This document shows, one piece after another, positions 18,497 through 27,664 of a stretch of DNA of 54,848 bases. This DNA comes from Arachnia propionica (lineage in GTDB: Bacteria; Actinomycetota; Actinomycetes; Propionibacteriales; Propionibacteriaceae), in contig PDSD01000020.1 in NCBI GenBank assembly GCA_002748325.1, forward strand, positions 1 to 54,848, read 5' to 3'. The notes below the pieces were generated by a model. The model was not told the origin of the DNA. It did not search any database and was given only the letters and a program-made list of their open reading frames with translations. Position numbers and translations under genes: made by a program. Every line of letters starts with the position of its first letter. Within the stretch, counting starts at the first letter, position 1.

Positions 18497-21287
18497 GTGG
18501 CCAAGCCTCGCGTCCATGAGATTGCAAAAGAGTTTGGGATCACCAGCAAAGAACTGCTGGCCCATCTCAACGATATTGGCGAATACGTCCGTGGTCCCTC
18601 CTCGACGCTGGAAGCCGGCACCGGCGGAAAAAAAGCCTGCTGCACGTAGCCCGCGGAAAGCCGCTGGGCCCCAAGCCACCCCGGGCGCTCCGAACCCACT
18701 CAGCGTAGGTACCACGCGCAGCAGCAGTAAGCCTGCTACGGCGGCTAAGCCGAAGCCAGGTGCTGGCCGCAAGCCAGCTTCGGCCGCGAAACCTGATGTG
18801 GTGCCGACGCCCAGTGCGCCGGTACCGACTGCGCCGAAGCAAGACAGCGAAGTCGAAACCGCTACTACTGAAGATGTGAAGGCTAGCGCCGTCGATGACG
18901 CCGCCCCCAAGCCCAGTGCCCCCAAGCCGGGAGCGCCGAAGCCGGGCGCGCCGAAACCGGGCGCTGGCCGAACCGCAGCCCCCAGGCCCAGTGCGCCGTC
19001 GCGTCGTTCGGGCACTCCTCGGCCGGGCAACAACCCGTTTGCCGTTTCGCAGGGAATGGGTGTGCAGCGCCGCGCCGAGGGCCGCGATGGTTCTCGCCGC
19101 GACGGTGGGTCCAGGCAAGGCGGCGGCGAGCGGATGCCGCGGCCAGGTGGCACCGGCGGTCTGCCCGGGATGCCACGCCCGAATCCCGCCATGATGCCTA
19201 AGCAGCAGTCCAACCAACTTGGCCAAAGCCCCAACCGGCAGGGTGGCCGTTCCGGCGGCCGCGGCCGCGGTGGCGGCGGCAACCGACCTGGCGGTGGCTT
19301 CGGCGGACCCCCGATGGGCGGTCCCGGCGGCGCCGGACGTCCCGGTTCGCGCGGCCGCGGCGGCGGCACCCAAGGTGCCTTTGGCCGCGGTGGCTCCGGC
19401 AAGCGCAATCGCAAGTCGAAGAAGCAGCGCAGACAAGAGTTTGACCAGATGGAAGCACCGTCGATTGGCGGTGTGCGCGTCCGTAAGGGCGGCGGCCAGA
19501 AGGTCCGGCTGCGCCGCGGCGCCTCGCTGACCGACCTGGCCGAGAAGATTGGCGTCGATTCGGCGTCGCTGGTGCAGGTGCTGTTCCACCTTGGTGAGAT
19601 GGTCACCGCTACGCAGTCGGTGTCCGACGACACGCTGGAGCTGTTGGGTGCCGAGCTGGAATACCAGATCGAGGTGGTATCGCCTGAGGACGAGGATCGC
19701 GAGCTGCTGGAGAGCTTCGACATCGAGTTCGGTGAGGACGAGGGCGACGACGAGGATCTGTCGGCCCGACCGCCGGTCGTGACCGTCATGGGCCACGTCG
19801 ATCATGGCAAGACGAAGCTGTTGGACGCGCTGCGAGACACCAATGTGGTGGCGCGGGAGGCTGGTGGCATCACCCAGGCCATTGGCGCCTACCAGGTGGA
19901 GACCGAGGTGGAGGACGTCAAGCGCGCCATCACCTTCATCGATACGCCGGGTCACGAGGCCTTCACCGCCATGCGTGCTCGCGGCGCCAAGTCCACCGAT
20001 ATCGCCGTCCTGGTGGTGGCCGCAGATGACGGCGTGATGCCGCAGACCATTGAGGCGCTCAACCACGCCAAGGCGGCCGAGGTGCCGATCGTGGTGGCCG
20101 TGAACAAGGTCGACCGGGCCGAGGCGGATCCGCAACGGGTGCGCGGCGAGCTAATGGAATATGGGCTTGTGCCGGAGGAATACGGCGGCGAGACCCAATT
20201 CGTCGATGTGTCGGCGTTGCAGCGTCAGGGCATGGACGAGCTGCTGGAGGCCATCGTGCTGACGGCTGACGCGGAACTTGATTTGCGGGCGAACCCCGAC
20301 ATGTCTGCCCAAGGTGTAGCCATTGAGGCGCACCTGGACAAGGGGCGCGGGCCGGTTGCGACGGTGCTGGTGCATCGCGGGACGCTGCGCATCGGCGACT
20401 CGATCGTCGCTGGTTCGGCCCACGGCCGGGTGCGGGCGCTTATCAATGACTCGGGCGAGAACATCGAGCAGGCCGAGCCCTCGACTCCGGTGCAGGTGCT
20501 GGGGTTGACCTCGGTTCCGGGTGCTGGCGACAACTTCCTGGTGGTCGAGGACGACCGGGTGGCTCGCCAGATCGCCGACAAGCGGGAGGCCCGGATGCGG
20601 GCTGCCCAGCAGGCCCTGGGTGCCCGGCGCAAGACGCTGGATCAGCTGTTCGAACAGTTGGAGAAGGGCGAGACCCAGGAACTGCTGCTGATCCTCAAGG
20701 GCGACGGTGCTGGCTCGGTCGAGGCCCTGGAGGACTCGCTGAGCAAGATCGAGGTAGACGACGAGGTGTCGCTGCGGGTCATCGACCGGGGGGTTGGTGC
20801 CATCACCGAAACCAACGTGTCGCTGGCTGCCGCGTCCAAGGCCGTCATCATCGGCTTCAACGTGCGGCCGACCCCGCACGCCAGCCAGCTGGCCGACCAG
20901 GAGAATGTCGACATCCGCTACTACTCGGTGATCTACAAGGCCATCGAGGAGATCGAGGCCGCCCTGAAGGGCATGCTCAAGCCGGTCTACGCCGAGCAGA
21001 CGCGGGGCCAGGCGGAGATCCGCGAGATCTTCCGCAGCTCCAAGTTCGGCAACATCGCTGGCTGCATGGTCATCGACGGCTCGATCCGTCGCAACCAGAA
21101 GGCGCGGCTGCTGCGCGACGGCGTGGTTATCTCCGAGACCTCAATCGCGTCGCTGCGGCGCGAGAAGGACGACGTCACCGAGGTGCGCGACGGTTACGAG
21201 TGCGGTCTGACCCTCGCGAACTACGGCGACATCAAGATCGGCGACATCATCGAGACCTACGAGATGGTCGAAACCGAGCGAAGCTAG
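18497..21287 (+). CDS. infB: translation initiation factor IF-2, frameshift near the N-terminus
   Basis: A GTPase that places fMet-tRNA on the 30S subunit. The true start is the GTG at 18497 after AAGGAG, giving the classic [22 protein letters not shown]2-N domain. That frame ends at a TAG near 18646. The rest is in another frame from about 18615, where LEA should continue into [11 protein letters not shown]; this fits a 2-nt deletion in a GCGCCG-like site. The restored length is about 930 residues. A long Pro/Gly/Arg-rich linker with repeated PKPGA units follows, then a second IF2-N-like domain, the G domain ([20 protein letters not shown]) and the C domains. An assembly error is likely, as the gene is essential. 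Confidence 0.9.
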
Positions 21288-21295
21288 GAGATCCC

Positions 21296-21715
21296 ATGTC
21301 GAATCCTCGCAACGCCAGGCTGGCGGATCAGATCAAGGTCATCCTGGCCTCGACGCTGGAGCATCGGGTCAAGGATCCGCGGTTGGGTTTCGTCACCATC
21401 ACCGACGTGCGCCTGACTGGCGACAACCGCGACGCCAGCGTGTTCTACACGGTGCTCGGCGGCGACGAGGAGCGGGCTGCCTCGGCTGCGGCGCTGGCCT
21501 CGGCTACCGGCATGTTGCGCTCCGCGGTGGGGGCGCAACTGTCCCTGCGGCACACGCCGTCGCTGACGTTCGTGCTGGACGCCACCCTGGAGGCGGCCAA
21601 GGGGATCGAAGAGCTGCTGGCCCAGGCCCAGCAAAGCGACGCTGCCGTGGCTGCCCAAGCTGCCGATAAACCCTATGCCGGGCAGCCCGATCCCTACCGC
21701 AAGCCCACCGAATGA
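21296..21715 (+). CDS. rbfA: ribosome-binding factor A
   Basis: A late 30S maturation factor that binds near the 5' end of 16S rRNA. The 139-residue product begins MSNPRNARLADQIKVILA and carries the KH-like core with VKDPRLGFVTITDVRLTGD and RHTPSLTFVLD. The ATG at 21296 follows TAGGAGA, only 8 nt after the infB stop. It overlaps truB by 4 bp (ATGA). Actinobacteria often have a DHH-type nanoRNase gene after rbfA; it is absent here. Confidence 0.94.
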   Translation: MSNPRNARLADQIKVILASTLEHRVKDPRLGFVTITDVRLTGDNRDASVFYTVLGGDEERAASAAALASATGMLRSAVGAQLSLRHTPSLTFVLDATLEAAKGIEELLAQAQQSDAAVAAQAADKPYAGQPDPYRKPTE

Positions 21716-22587
21716 CGGCTGAATCCGGCATCCTGGTCGTCGACAAGCCCGAGGGCTTGACCTCCCATCAGGTAGTGGGGCGCGCCCGGCGGGCCTTGGG
21801 CACCCGCAAGATCGGCCACGCCGGCACACTCGACCCGATGGCCACCGGGGTCTTGGTGCTTGGCGTGAATCGCGGTACCAGGCTGCTCGGGCATCTCGCA
21901 CTCAGCGACAAGCGCTACCTGGCCACCATTCGGCTCGGCCAAAGCTCCACCACCGACGACGCGGAGGGCGAGCTGACCCCGGTGGCCGACGCGTCGCAAC
22001 TGACCTTGGCGCAACTCGATGCCGCAGCCTCATCGCTGCGCGGCAGCATCAGCCAGGTGCCCAGCACTTACTCGGCGATCAAGGTCGCGGGCCGCCGCGC
22101 CTACGACCTGGCCCGCCGCGGCGAGGCCCCAAAGCTTGCCGCGAGGCAGGTCGAGGTGAGCCTGCTCGATTTCGCATCGCCGCGGCCGCATGACGGGCTG
22201 CTGGATGTCGACGCGGTGATCGAGTGTTCTTCGGGCACCTACGTGCGGGCGATCGCGCGTGACCTGGGGGAGTTGCTGGGAACCGGCGGCCATCTGACCC
22301 GGCTGCGCCGCGAACGGGTCGGCCAGTTCAGCCTGGCCGATGCCGTGGAGCTCGACGAGGGGGCCACCATGCTGAGTCTCGCCCAGGCCGCGCGCCGCAG
22401 TTTTGCCTGCCTGGAGGTCAGCGACGAGATCGCCGCCCAGATTCGGGTTGGCAGGCCGCTATCGCTGTCGGTACCTGCCGCGCCAACCGGCATGATCTCC
22501 CCGGCGGGCGAGCTGCTCGCCCTGTATCAACCCAGCGCGACCGGCGCGACGCCGATGGCCGTCTTAGTAGGAGGCGAACCAGCATGA
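21712..22587 (+). CDS. truB: tRNA pseudouridine-55 synthase
   Basis: Makes pseudouridine 55 in the T-loop of tRNAs. The 291-residue product has the N-terminal GILVVDKPEGLTSHQVV and the catalytic segment GHAGTLDPMATGVLVLG, whose Asp is the nucleophile (about residue 42), plus CSSGTYVRAIARDLG. A C-terminal extension resembles the PUA-like region of the family. It overlaps rbfA at its start and ribF at its end (ATGA in both cases), so translation is probably coupled. Confidence 0.96.
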   Translation: MTAESGILVVDKPEGLTSHQVVGRARRALGTRKIGHAGTLDPMATGVLVLGVNRGTRLLGHLALSDKRYLATIRLGQSSTTDDAEGELTPVADASQLTLAQLDAAASSLRGSISQVPSTYSAIKVAGRRAYDLARRGEAPKLAARQVEVSLLDFASPRPHDGLLDVDAVIECSSGTYVRAIARDLGELLGTGGHLTRLRRERVGQFSLADAVELDEGATMLSLAQAARRSFACLEVSDEIAAQIRVGRPLSLSVPAAPTGMISPAGELLALYQPSATGATPMAVLVGGEPA

Positions 22588-23459
22588 ACACGGTAGTCAT
22601 CGGCAACTTCGATGGGGTACACACTGGCCATCAGGCGCTGCTGGCCGAGGCAGCCAAGAACCAGCGGTTGGTGGTGCTGACCTTCTGGCCCCATCCAGTA
22701 TCGGTGCTTCGCCCCGGATCCGAACCGCAGCTGCTGACCGACCTGGACACCCGCATCGACATGCTGCGGCAAGCCGGTGCCGACGAGGTTCGGGTGGTGC
22801 ATTTCGACGAACGCATCGCGCAGCTATCGCCGCAGGAGTTCATCGAGCGGTTCGTGCTGCCGCTGGCACCTGACCGGGTGTTGGTGGGGGAGAACTTCCG
22901 GTTCGGCCGCCAGGCTGTTGGCAACGTCGATACGCTGCGGCAGCTCGGCGAAGACCGCTTCGAGGTGGTGGGGCTGTCACTGGCCATGCTCGACGACGTG
23001 GTTACGTGCTCGACGCTCATCCGCAAGGCCCTGGCCGATGGCGACGTGGCGCTGGCAGCGCAGCACCTTGGTCGGCCGTTTTGTTGCTGCGGTGTGGTCG
23101 AGATGGGCGATCAGCGGGGACGGGGCCTGGGGTTTCCGACCGCCAACCTGTCGGTCCCGCCAGGCCTGGCGATGCCCGCCGATGGGGTCTACGCCGGTTG
23201 GGTGCGCCACAACGGGCGCGACTATCCGGCGGCGATCTCGGTGGGCACCAACCCCACCTTCGATGGCTTGGATCGCCGGGTCGAGAGCTACGTGCTCGAT
23301 GAGACCGACCTAACCTGGTACGGCGACCGCATCCATGTCGGCTTCGTGGCCCGCCTGCGTGGTCAGCTGCGGTTCGGCGCTGTGGCCGAACTGATCGAAC
23401 AGATGCACTTCGACGTCGCAGCAGCTCGCTCCGCGTTGGGGATTGCCAACAACAAGTGA
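22584..23459 (+). CDS. ribF: bifunctional riboflavin kinase / FAD synthetase
   Basis: Converts riboflavin to FMN and then FAD. The 291-residue product has the N-terminal nucleotidyltransferase domain with GNFDGVHTGHQALL (residues 8-21) and STLIRKAL, and the C-terminal kinase domain with GRGLGFPTANL, DGVYAGWV and SVGTNPTFDG. An AGGAGG site precedes the ATG, which overlaps the truB stop. The start of a promoter for rpsO appears to lie within its last codons. Confidence 0.95.
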   Translation: MNTVVIGNFDGVHTGHQALLAEAAKNQRLVVLTFWPHPVSVLRPGSEPQLLTDLDTRIDMLRQAGADEVRVVHFDERIAQLSPQEFIERFVLPLAPDRVLVGENFRFGRQAVGNVDTLRQLGEDRFEVVGLSLAMLDDVVTCSTLIRKALADGDVALAAQHLGRPFCCCGVVEMGDQRGRGLGFPTANLSVPPGLAMPADGVYAGWVRHNGRDYPAAISVGTNPTFDGLDRRVESYVLDETDLTWYGDRIHVGFVARLRGQLRFGAVAELIEQMHFDVAAARSALGIANNK

Positions 23460-23465
23460 TAACAT
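23436..23465 (+). promoter_or_regulatory. candidate promoter of rpsO
   Basis: TTGGGG (23436-23441) and TAACAT (23460-23465) are 18 nt apart, overlapping the end of ribF. A leader of about 85 nt would precede the rpsO ATG. Confidence 0.45.
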
Positions 23466-23557
23466 CATCAGGTTGCCGTTAGATCGGCCACGGATCACCA
23501 AGAGCTCCGACAGCAACCGCGACTGGAGCGCCGTGCAGCGAATCGGAAGGACCTGGA

Positions 23558-23821
23558 ATGGACGCTGCAGAGAAGACCAAGATCATCGAAGAGTACGCGA
23601 TCAAGCCGGGCGATACCGGTTCGCCAGACGTGCAGATCGCGTTGCTGACCAAGCGGATCTCGCACCTGACCGAGCACCTCAAGGAGCACAAGGGCGACCA
23701 TCACAGCCGCCGTGGCCTGATGCTCATGGTCGGCCAGCGTCGTCGGCTGCTCAACTACGTCGCTAAGCGCGACGTTGAGCACTACCGCGAGCTGATCGCT
23801 CGACTCGGTCTGCGCCGCTAA
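23558..23821 (+). CDS. rpsO: 30S ribosomal protein S15
   Basis: A primary 16S rRNA-binding protein that organises the central domain. The 87 residues, four-helix layout and signature region ([32 protein letters not shown]) match the family. A GAAGGA site lies before the ATG. It stands 98 nt after ribF and is followed by a hairpin and then pnp, the common rpsO-pnp arrangement. Confidence 0.97.
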   Translation: MDAAEKTKIIEEYAIKPGDTGSPDVQIALLTKRISHLTEHLKEHKGDHHSRRGLMLMVGQRRRLLNYVAKRDVEHYRELIARLGLRR

Positions 23822-23840
23822 CTGCTCGCATATCGTCGTT

Positions 23841-23861
23841 CCCGACTGCGTGTCGGTCGGG
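23841..23861 (+). terminator. hairpin after rpsO
   Basis: CCCGAC (23841-23846) pairs with GTCGGG (23856-23861). It is short and without a T-tract, so it could be a weak terminator, an attenuator or an RNA-processing site between rpsO and pnp. Confidence 0.4.
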
Positions 23862-23867
23862 CTTGGC

Positions 23868-23896
23868 TGTCGCGGCCGAATAGACTGGTCGCGACA
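23868..23896 (+). promoter_or_regulatory. stem-loop in the pnp leader
   Basis: TGTCGCG (23868-23874) pairs with CGCGACA (23890-23896), followed by A/T-rich sequence. In other bacteria a leader stem-loop is the target of RNase III and PNPase autoregulation of pnp. That role is only inferred here. The remaining leader up to 24053 shows no further element I can support. Confidence 0.4.
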
Positions 23897-24053
23897 ACAA
23901 AATAATTAACTAGACGCCACTCAAGCGGTACCTCATCTGGTCCTCGGTAGTGATTCTCGGGAGTTTTGCCCGCGGATCTCGATCGAAGACCGGTGAGCAA
24001 GAGGGCTTACCTGGACCGATTTCGGGCGGCGTCGCAACCGAAAGGAATCTTTC

Positions 24054-26258
24054 GTGTCCGAATTAGGTCTTGAATACTCCGAGGTAGTCATTGACAATGG
24101 CGCCTATGGCAAGCACACCGTCCGGTTTGAGGCGGGGCGACTGGCCCAGCAGGCCGACGGCTCGGCCGTTTGCTACCTCGACGGCGACACCATGTTGCTG
24201 TCCGCCACCACTGCGCAGAAGACGCCGCGCGATGCCATCGACTTCTTCCCGCTGACTGTCGACATCGAGGAGCGCATGTACGCCGCGGGCCGCATCCCGG
24301 GCTCGTTCTTCCGCCGCGAAGGTCGCCCCGGCGAGGGCGCCATCCTGGCCGCCCGGCTGATCGACCGCCCGCTGCGCCCGGCTTTCGTCAAGGGACTGCG
24401 CAACGAGGTGCAGGTCATTGTTAACGTAATGGCGCTCAACCCGAACGTGCTCTACGACGTGGTGGCCATCAACGCGGCATCCATGTCCACCACCCTGGCG
24501 GGGCTGCCGTTCTCCGGACCGATCGGCGGCGTCCGCGTCGCCCTGATCGACGACGCCTGGGTCTGCTTCCCGACGGTGGAGCAAGTCAAGCAGTCGACCT
24601 TCCAGATGGTCGTGGCTGGCCGCGTGCTCGCCGACGGCGACGTCGCCATCATGATGGTGGAAGCCGGTGGCACCGAGAGCACCTGGGAGCTGGTGCGCGG
24701 CGGCAAGACTGCGCCGACCGAAGAGATCGTCGGCGAGGGCCTAGAGGCCGCCAAGCCGTTCATCAAGGCACTGTGCGACGCGCAGTCCGAGCTGGCCGCC
24801 AAGATGCCGCGCGAAACCTACGATTTCCCAGTCTTCCGCGACTACGAGGACGACGTCTACGCCGCTGTCGAGGAGCTGGCAAGCCAGCGCATCGCCGAGG
24901 CCATGACGATTGCTGGCAAGCAGGAACGTGACGACGCCACCCACGAGATTCGCCAAGACGTGCAGGAGCAGTTGGCAGAGCGCTTCGAGGGCCGCGAAAA
25001 CGAGATCAGTGGTGCGCTGAAGGCGTTGACCAAGAAGATCGTTCGCCACCGGACGCTGACTGAGGGCGTTCGCATCGACGGTCGCGGGCCTCGCGACATT
25101 CGTACCCTGTCGGCCGAGGTCGCCGTCGTGCCCCGAGTGCACGGGTCGGCGCTGTTCCAGCGTGGCGAAACCCAGATCATGGGCGTCTCCACGCTCAACA
25201 TGCTCGACATGGAGCAAAAGATCGACACCCTGGCGCCCGAGTCGGTTAAGCGTTACATGCACAACTACAACTTCCCGCCGTTCTCCACCGGCGAGACCGG
25301 CCGCGTTGGTTCGCCGAAGCGGCGCGAGGTCGGCCACGGTGCGTTGGCCGAGCGGGCGCTGATCCCGGTGTTGCCGACCCGGGAGGAGTTCCCTTACGCG
25401 ATCCGGCAGGTCTCGGAGGCCCTGGGCTCCAACGGTTCCACCTCGATGGGCTCGGTGTGCGCCTCCAGCCTGTCGCTGCTGAACGCTGGCGTGCCGCTGA
25501 AGGCCACGGTGGCTGGTATCGCCATGGGTCTGATGAGCGAGGAAATCGACGGCGAGACAAGCTATGTCGCGCTGACCGACATCCTGGGCGCGGAAGATGC
25601 GCTGGGCGACATGGACTTCAAGGTCGCTGGTACCCGCGACTTCGTGACCGCGCTGCAGCTCGACACCAAGCTGAACGGCATCCCGGCCAGCGAACTGCAA
25701 AAGGCGCTGCTGCAGGCCCGCGACGCCCGCCACACGCTGCTGGATGTCATGGGTGAGGCCATCGACGCCCCGGATGAGATGAGCCAGTACGCGCCGCGGA
25801 TTATTTCGCTGCGGATCCCGGTCGACAAGATCGGCGAGGTGATTGGGCCGAAGGGCAAGATCATCAACCAGATCCAGGAAGACACCGGCGCGAACATTGC
25901 CATTGAAGACGACGGCACGATCTACGTCGGCGCCGACCAGGGTGATGCGGCGGAAGCCGCGGTGGCGGCCATCAACGCGATCGCCAACCCGCACCTGCCC
26001 GAGAAGGGCGAGCGTTACCTGGGTACCGTGGTCAAGACCACGTCCTTCGGTGCCTTCGTGTCGCTGCTGCCTGGCAAGGACGGGCTGCTCCACATCTCGA
26101 AGCTGCGCGCGCTCAATGAGGGCAAGCGGGTCGAAGATGTAGAAGACGTGGTCAGCGTCGGGCAGAAGCTGCAGGTCGAGATCGCCGAGATCGACGACCG
26201 GGGCAAGCTTTCGCTGATCCCCGTTGTCGAGGAAGACGGCGACGAGGACTCCGAGTAA
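24054..26258 (+). CDS. pnp: polyribonucleotide nucleotidyltransferase (PNPase)
   Basis: A phosphorolytic 3'-5' exoribonuclease of RNA decay, which also makes RNA tails in actinobacteria. The 734-residue product has two RNase PH domains (the second with [27 protein letters not shown]), a KH domain (about 582-640, [15 protein letters not shown]) and a C-terminal S1 domain ([32 protein letters not shown]). The GTG start has AAAGGAA upstream. A strong terminator follows. The usual downstream M16 peptidase gene of many actinobacteria is missing, and dapB comes next. Confidence 0.97.
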   Translation: MSELGLEYSEVVIDNGAYGKHTVRFEAGRLAQQADGSAVCYLDGDTMLLSATTAQKTPRDAIDFFPLTVDIEERMYAAGRIPGSFFRREGRPGEGAILAARLIDRPLRPAFVKGLRNEVQVIVNVMALNPNVLYDVVAINAASMSTTLAGLPFSGPIGGVRVALIDDAWVCFPTVEQVKQSTFQMVVAGRVLADGDVAIMMVEAGGTESTWELVRGGKTAPTEEIVGEGLEAAKPFIKALCDAQSELAAKMPRETYDFPVFRDYEDDVYAAVEELASQRIAEAMTIAGKQERDDATHEIRQDVQEQLAERFEGRENEISGALKALTKKIVRHRTLTEGVRIDGRGPRDIRTLSAEVAVVPRVHGSALFQRGETQIMGVSTLNMLDMEQKIDTLAPESVKRYMHNYNFPPFSTGETGRVGSPKRREVGHGALAERALIPVLPTREEFPYAIRQVSEALGSNGSTSMGSVCASSLSLLNAGVPLKATVAGIAMGLMSEEIDGETSYVALTDILGAEDALGDMDFKVAGTRDFVTALQLDTKLNGIPASELQKALLQARDARHTLLDVMGEAIDAPDEMSQYAPRIISLRIPVDKIGEVIGPKGKIINQIQEDTGANIAIEDDGTIYVGADQGDAAEAAVAAINAIANPHLPEKGERYLGTVVKTTSFGAFVSLLPGKDGLLHISKLRALNEGKRVEDVEDVVSVGQKLQVEIAEIDDRGKLSLIPVVEEDGDEDSE

Positions 26259-26272
26259 TTCCAAGCAAAACT

Positions 26273-26312
26273 AGCGGGGGCGAGGCGGCTATGAGGGCGT
26301 CTCGCCCCCGCT
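26273..26312 (+). terminator. Rho-independent terminator of pnp
   Basis: AGCGGGGGCGAG (26273-26284) pairs perfectly over 12 bp with CTCGCCCCCGCT (26301-26312), followed by TTCTGCTT. It is one of the clearest terminators in the window. Confidence 0.85.
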
Positions 26313-26355
26313 TTCTGCTTCACTAGTTGCTTAGTCACTGAATCAGGAGCGAAAC

Positions 26356-27096
26356 ATGAGTGACATCAGGGTTGGGATTTTTGGCTCGAACGGCAAGATG
26401 GGCGTCGAAGTGGTTCGGGCGGTGAACCGGGCCGAGGGCATGACTGCTGTCGCCGGAGTCGACCTGGGCGATCCGCTGGAATCGGTGGGGCGCGCCCAGG
26501 TGGTGGTTGATTTCACCACGCCGGAAGCGGTGATGGATCACATCGAGTGGTGCCTTAGCCGCGGCATCCACATGGTGATTGGTACCACCGGCTTTACCCC
26601 GGAGCGGCTGGCTCGGGTGCGTGAGCTGTGCGCTGCGAACCCTGGCGTCGGCGTACTGATCGCGCCGAACTTTTCGATCGGGGCCGTGCTGATGATGCGG
26701 TTCGCCGAGGCCGCGGCGCGCTTCTACGCCAGTGCCGAGGTAGTGGAACTGCACCATCCGGGCAAGCTTGATGCCCCGTCGGGAACCGCCAGGCTTACCG
26801 CCGAACGGATCGCTAAAGGCCGGGAGCTAGCGGAGCTGGGGCCGGTGCCGGACGCCACTGTGGCCGATGACGGGGCCCGCGGGGCCGTCGTCGACGGGAT
26901 CCACATCCATGCGGTCCGGCTGCAGGGGCTGGTGGCCCACCAGCAAGTACTGTTCGGAGCCGAGGGGGAGACGCTGACGCTGCAGCACGACTCCTATGAT
27001 CGCGCCTGCTTCATGCCCGGCGTGCTGGCCGGGATTCGCCACGTAATGGCAGCCCCTGGGCTCACCATCGGCATCGAGGAACTGTTACAGCTCTAG
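26356..27096 (+). CDS. dapB: 4-hydroxy-tetrahydrodipicolinate reductase
   Basis: An NAD(P)H-dependent step of the lysine and diaminopimelate pathway, needed for peptidoglycan. The 246-residue product has the N-terminal nucleotide site GIFGSNGKMGVEVV, VIGTTGF, and the catalytic/substrate motif ELHHPGKLDAPSGTA with the His-His-Lys trio. Its length is that of actinobacterial forms. A CAGGAG site precedes the ATG. It lies between the pnp terminator and a convergent small gene whose stop is 5 nt away. Confidence 0.96.
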   Translation: MSDIRVGIFGSNGKMGVEVVRAVNRAEGMTAVAGVDLGDPLESVGRAQVVVDFTTPEAVMDHIEWCLSRGIHMVIGTTGFTPERLARVRELCAANPGVGVLIAPNFSIGAVLMMRFAEAAARFYASAEVVELHHPGKLDAPSGTARLTAERIAKGRELAELGPVPDATVADDGARGAVVDGIHIHAVRLQGLVAHQQVLFGAEGETLTLQHDSYDRACFMPGVLAGIRHVMAAPGLTIGIEELLQL

Positions 27097-27101
27097 GGCA
27101 G

Positions 27102-27551
27102 CTAATCGGCGATCCGGGTGTGCATCCGGATCAGCTTTAGCACCACTTTGCCATCGGCCGAGCCCAGTTCTTGGTGCGCGCCGTCAGCCCCCCAACCCGC
27201 GGTGGCAAGGAAGCGGCGGAACTCGTCGGCGTCTGCTGGCAGCCAAATCACGGCCACCTCGAAGCCGTCGGCGGCGATCACCCCATCGGTCGGCCCGCTG
27301 TCAGGGTCACCGGCTGGCCCAGTAGCCGTGAAACCAACCACCTCATCGCCCGCTAACGCCACCAACACCCGGCAGGTGGCTAGCGGGGGAGCCGCAATGG
27401 CCTGCTGCCAAGCCGAAACCGCTTCGGCCTGATCGGTCTCGGCCAGCGCCCGTGCCAACTCGGGATGCAGCGACCACTGGCGGCGTTGCAACTCCACCAG
27501 GCTCGCCGCCTCGTTCGGCAATGCGAGCCTAACCCGGTTGAGACTAGACAT
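27102..27551 (-). CDS. small GNAT-like acetyltransferase, function unknown
   Basis: A 149-residue protein of likely GNAT fold: an N-terminal LNRVRLALPNEAASLVELQR helix region, RVLVALAGDEVVGFTATGP resembling the central strands, and FEVAVIWLPADADEFRRFLATAGW near the end. The acetyl-CoA loop is not canonical, so activity is uncertain. The ATG at 27551 is chosen because AAGGAAG lies 4-10 nt before it. The frame runs on upstream to 27686 but overlaps the rnj start. It is transcribed toward dapB and away from rnj. No substrate can be proposed. Confidence 0.65.
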   Translation of the reverse strand: MSSLNRVRLALPNEAASLVELQRRQWSLHPELARALAETDQAEAVSAWQQAIAAPPLATCRVLVALAGDEVVGFTATGPAGDPDSGPTDGVIAADGFEVAVIWLPADADEFRRFLATAGWGADGAHQELGSADGKVVLKLIRMHTRIAD

Positions 27552-27652
27552 TGTGCTTCCTTGAAATCGCAGTGACCAAACCCAGCCTAGCCGCCCGGCA
27601 AGTAGCGCGGCGGATGCTGCTGATGGAATAGGGCCAAGCGTGTCATTCCGGC

Positions 27653-27658
27653 TAGGCT
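27653..27658 (+). promoter_or_regulatory. -10 hexamer of rnj, leaderless geometry
   Basis: TAGGCT is followed by 6 nt (GGGCCT) and the GTG of rnj. As the mevalonate genes follow rnj without a visible promoter, this may also drive them. Confidence 0.6.
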
Positions 27659-27664
27659 GGGCCT

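Noticed and set aside
18516..18615. ATG at 18516 as the start of infB
   Set aside because: It yields an N-terminus unlike IF-2. The GTG at 18497 gives the canonical IF2-N domain and has AAGGAG upstream.
18900..19420. Repetitive DNA in infB as a possible tandem-repeat or CRISPR-like locus
   Set aside because: The repeats are codon-level PKPGA and Gly/Arg-rich linker units in frame with IF-2; no constant repeat with unique spacers exists.
18567..20135. A 500-codon open frame on the minus strand inside infB
   Set aside because: It is the GC-rich antisense shadow of the infB linker and G domain, with Ala/Arg/Thr-rich composition, no ribosome site and no recognisable motif.
24741..26264. A 500-codon minus-strand open frame inside pnp
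   Set aside because: It mirrors the pnp codons and is entirely covered by a well-identified gene with all domains.
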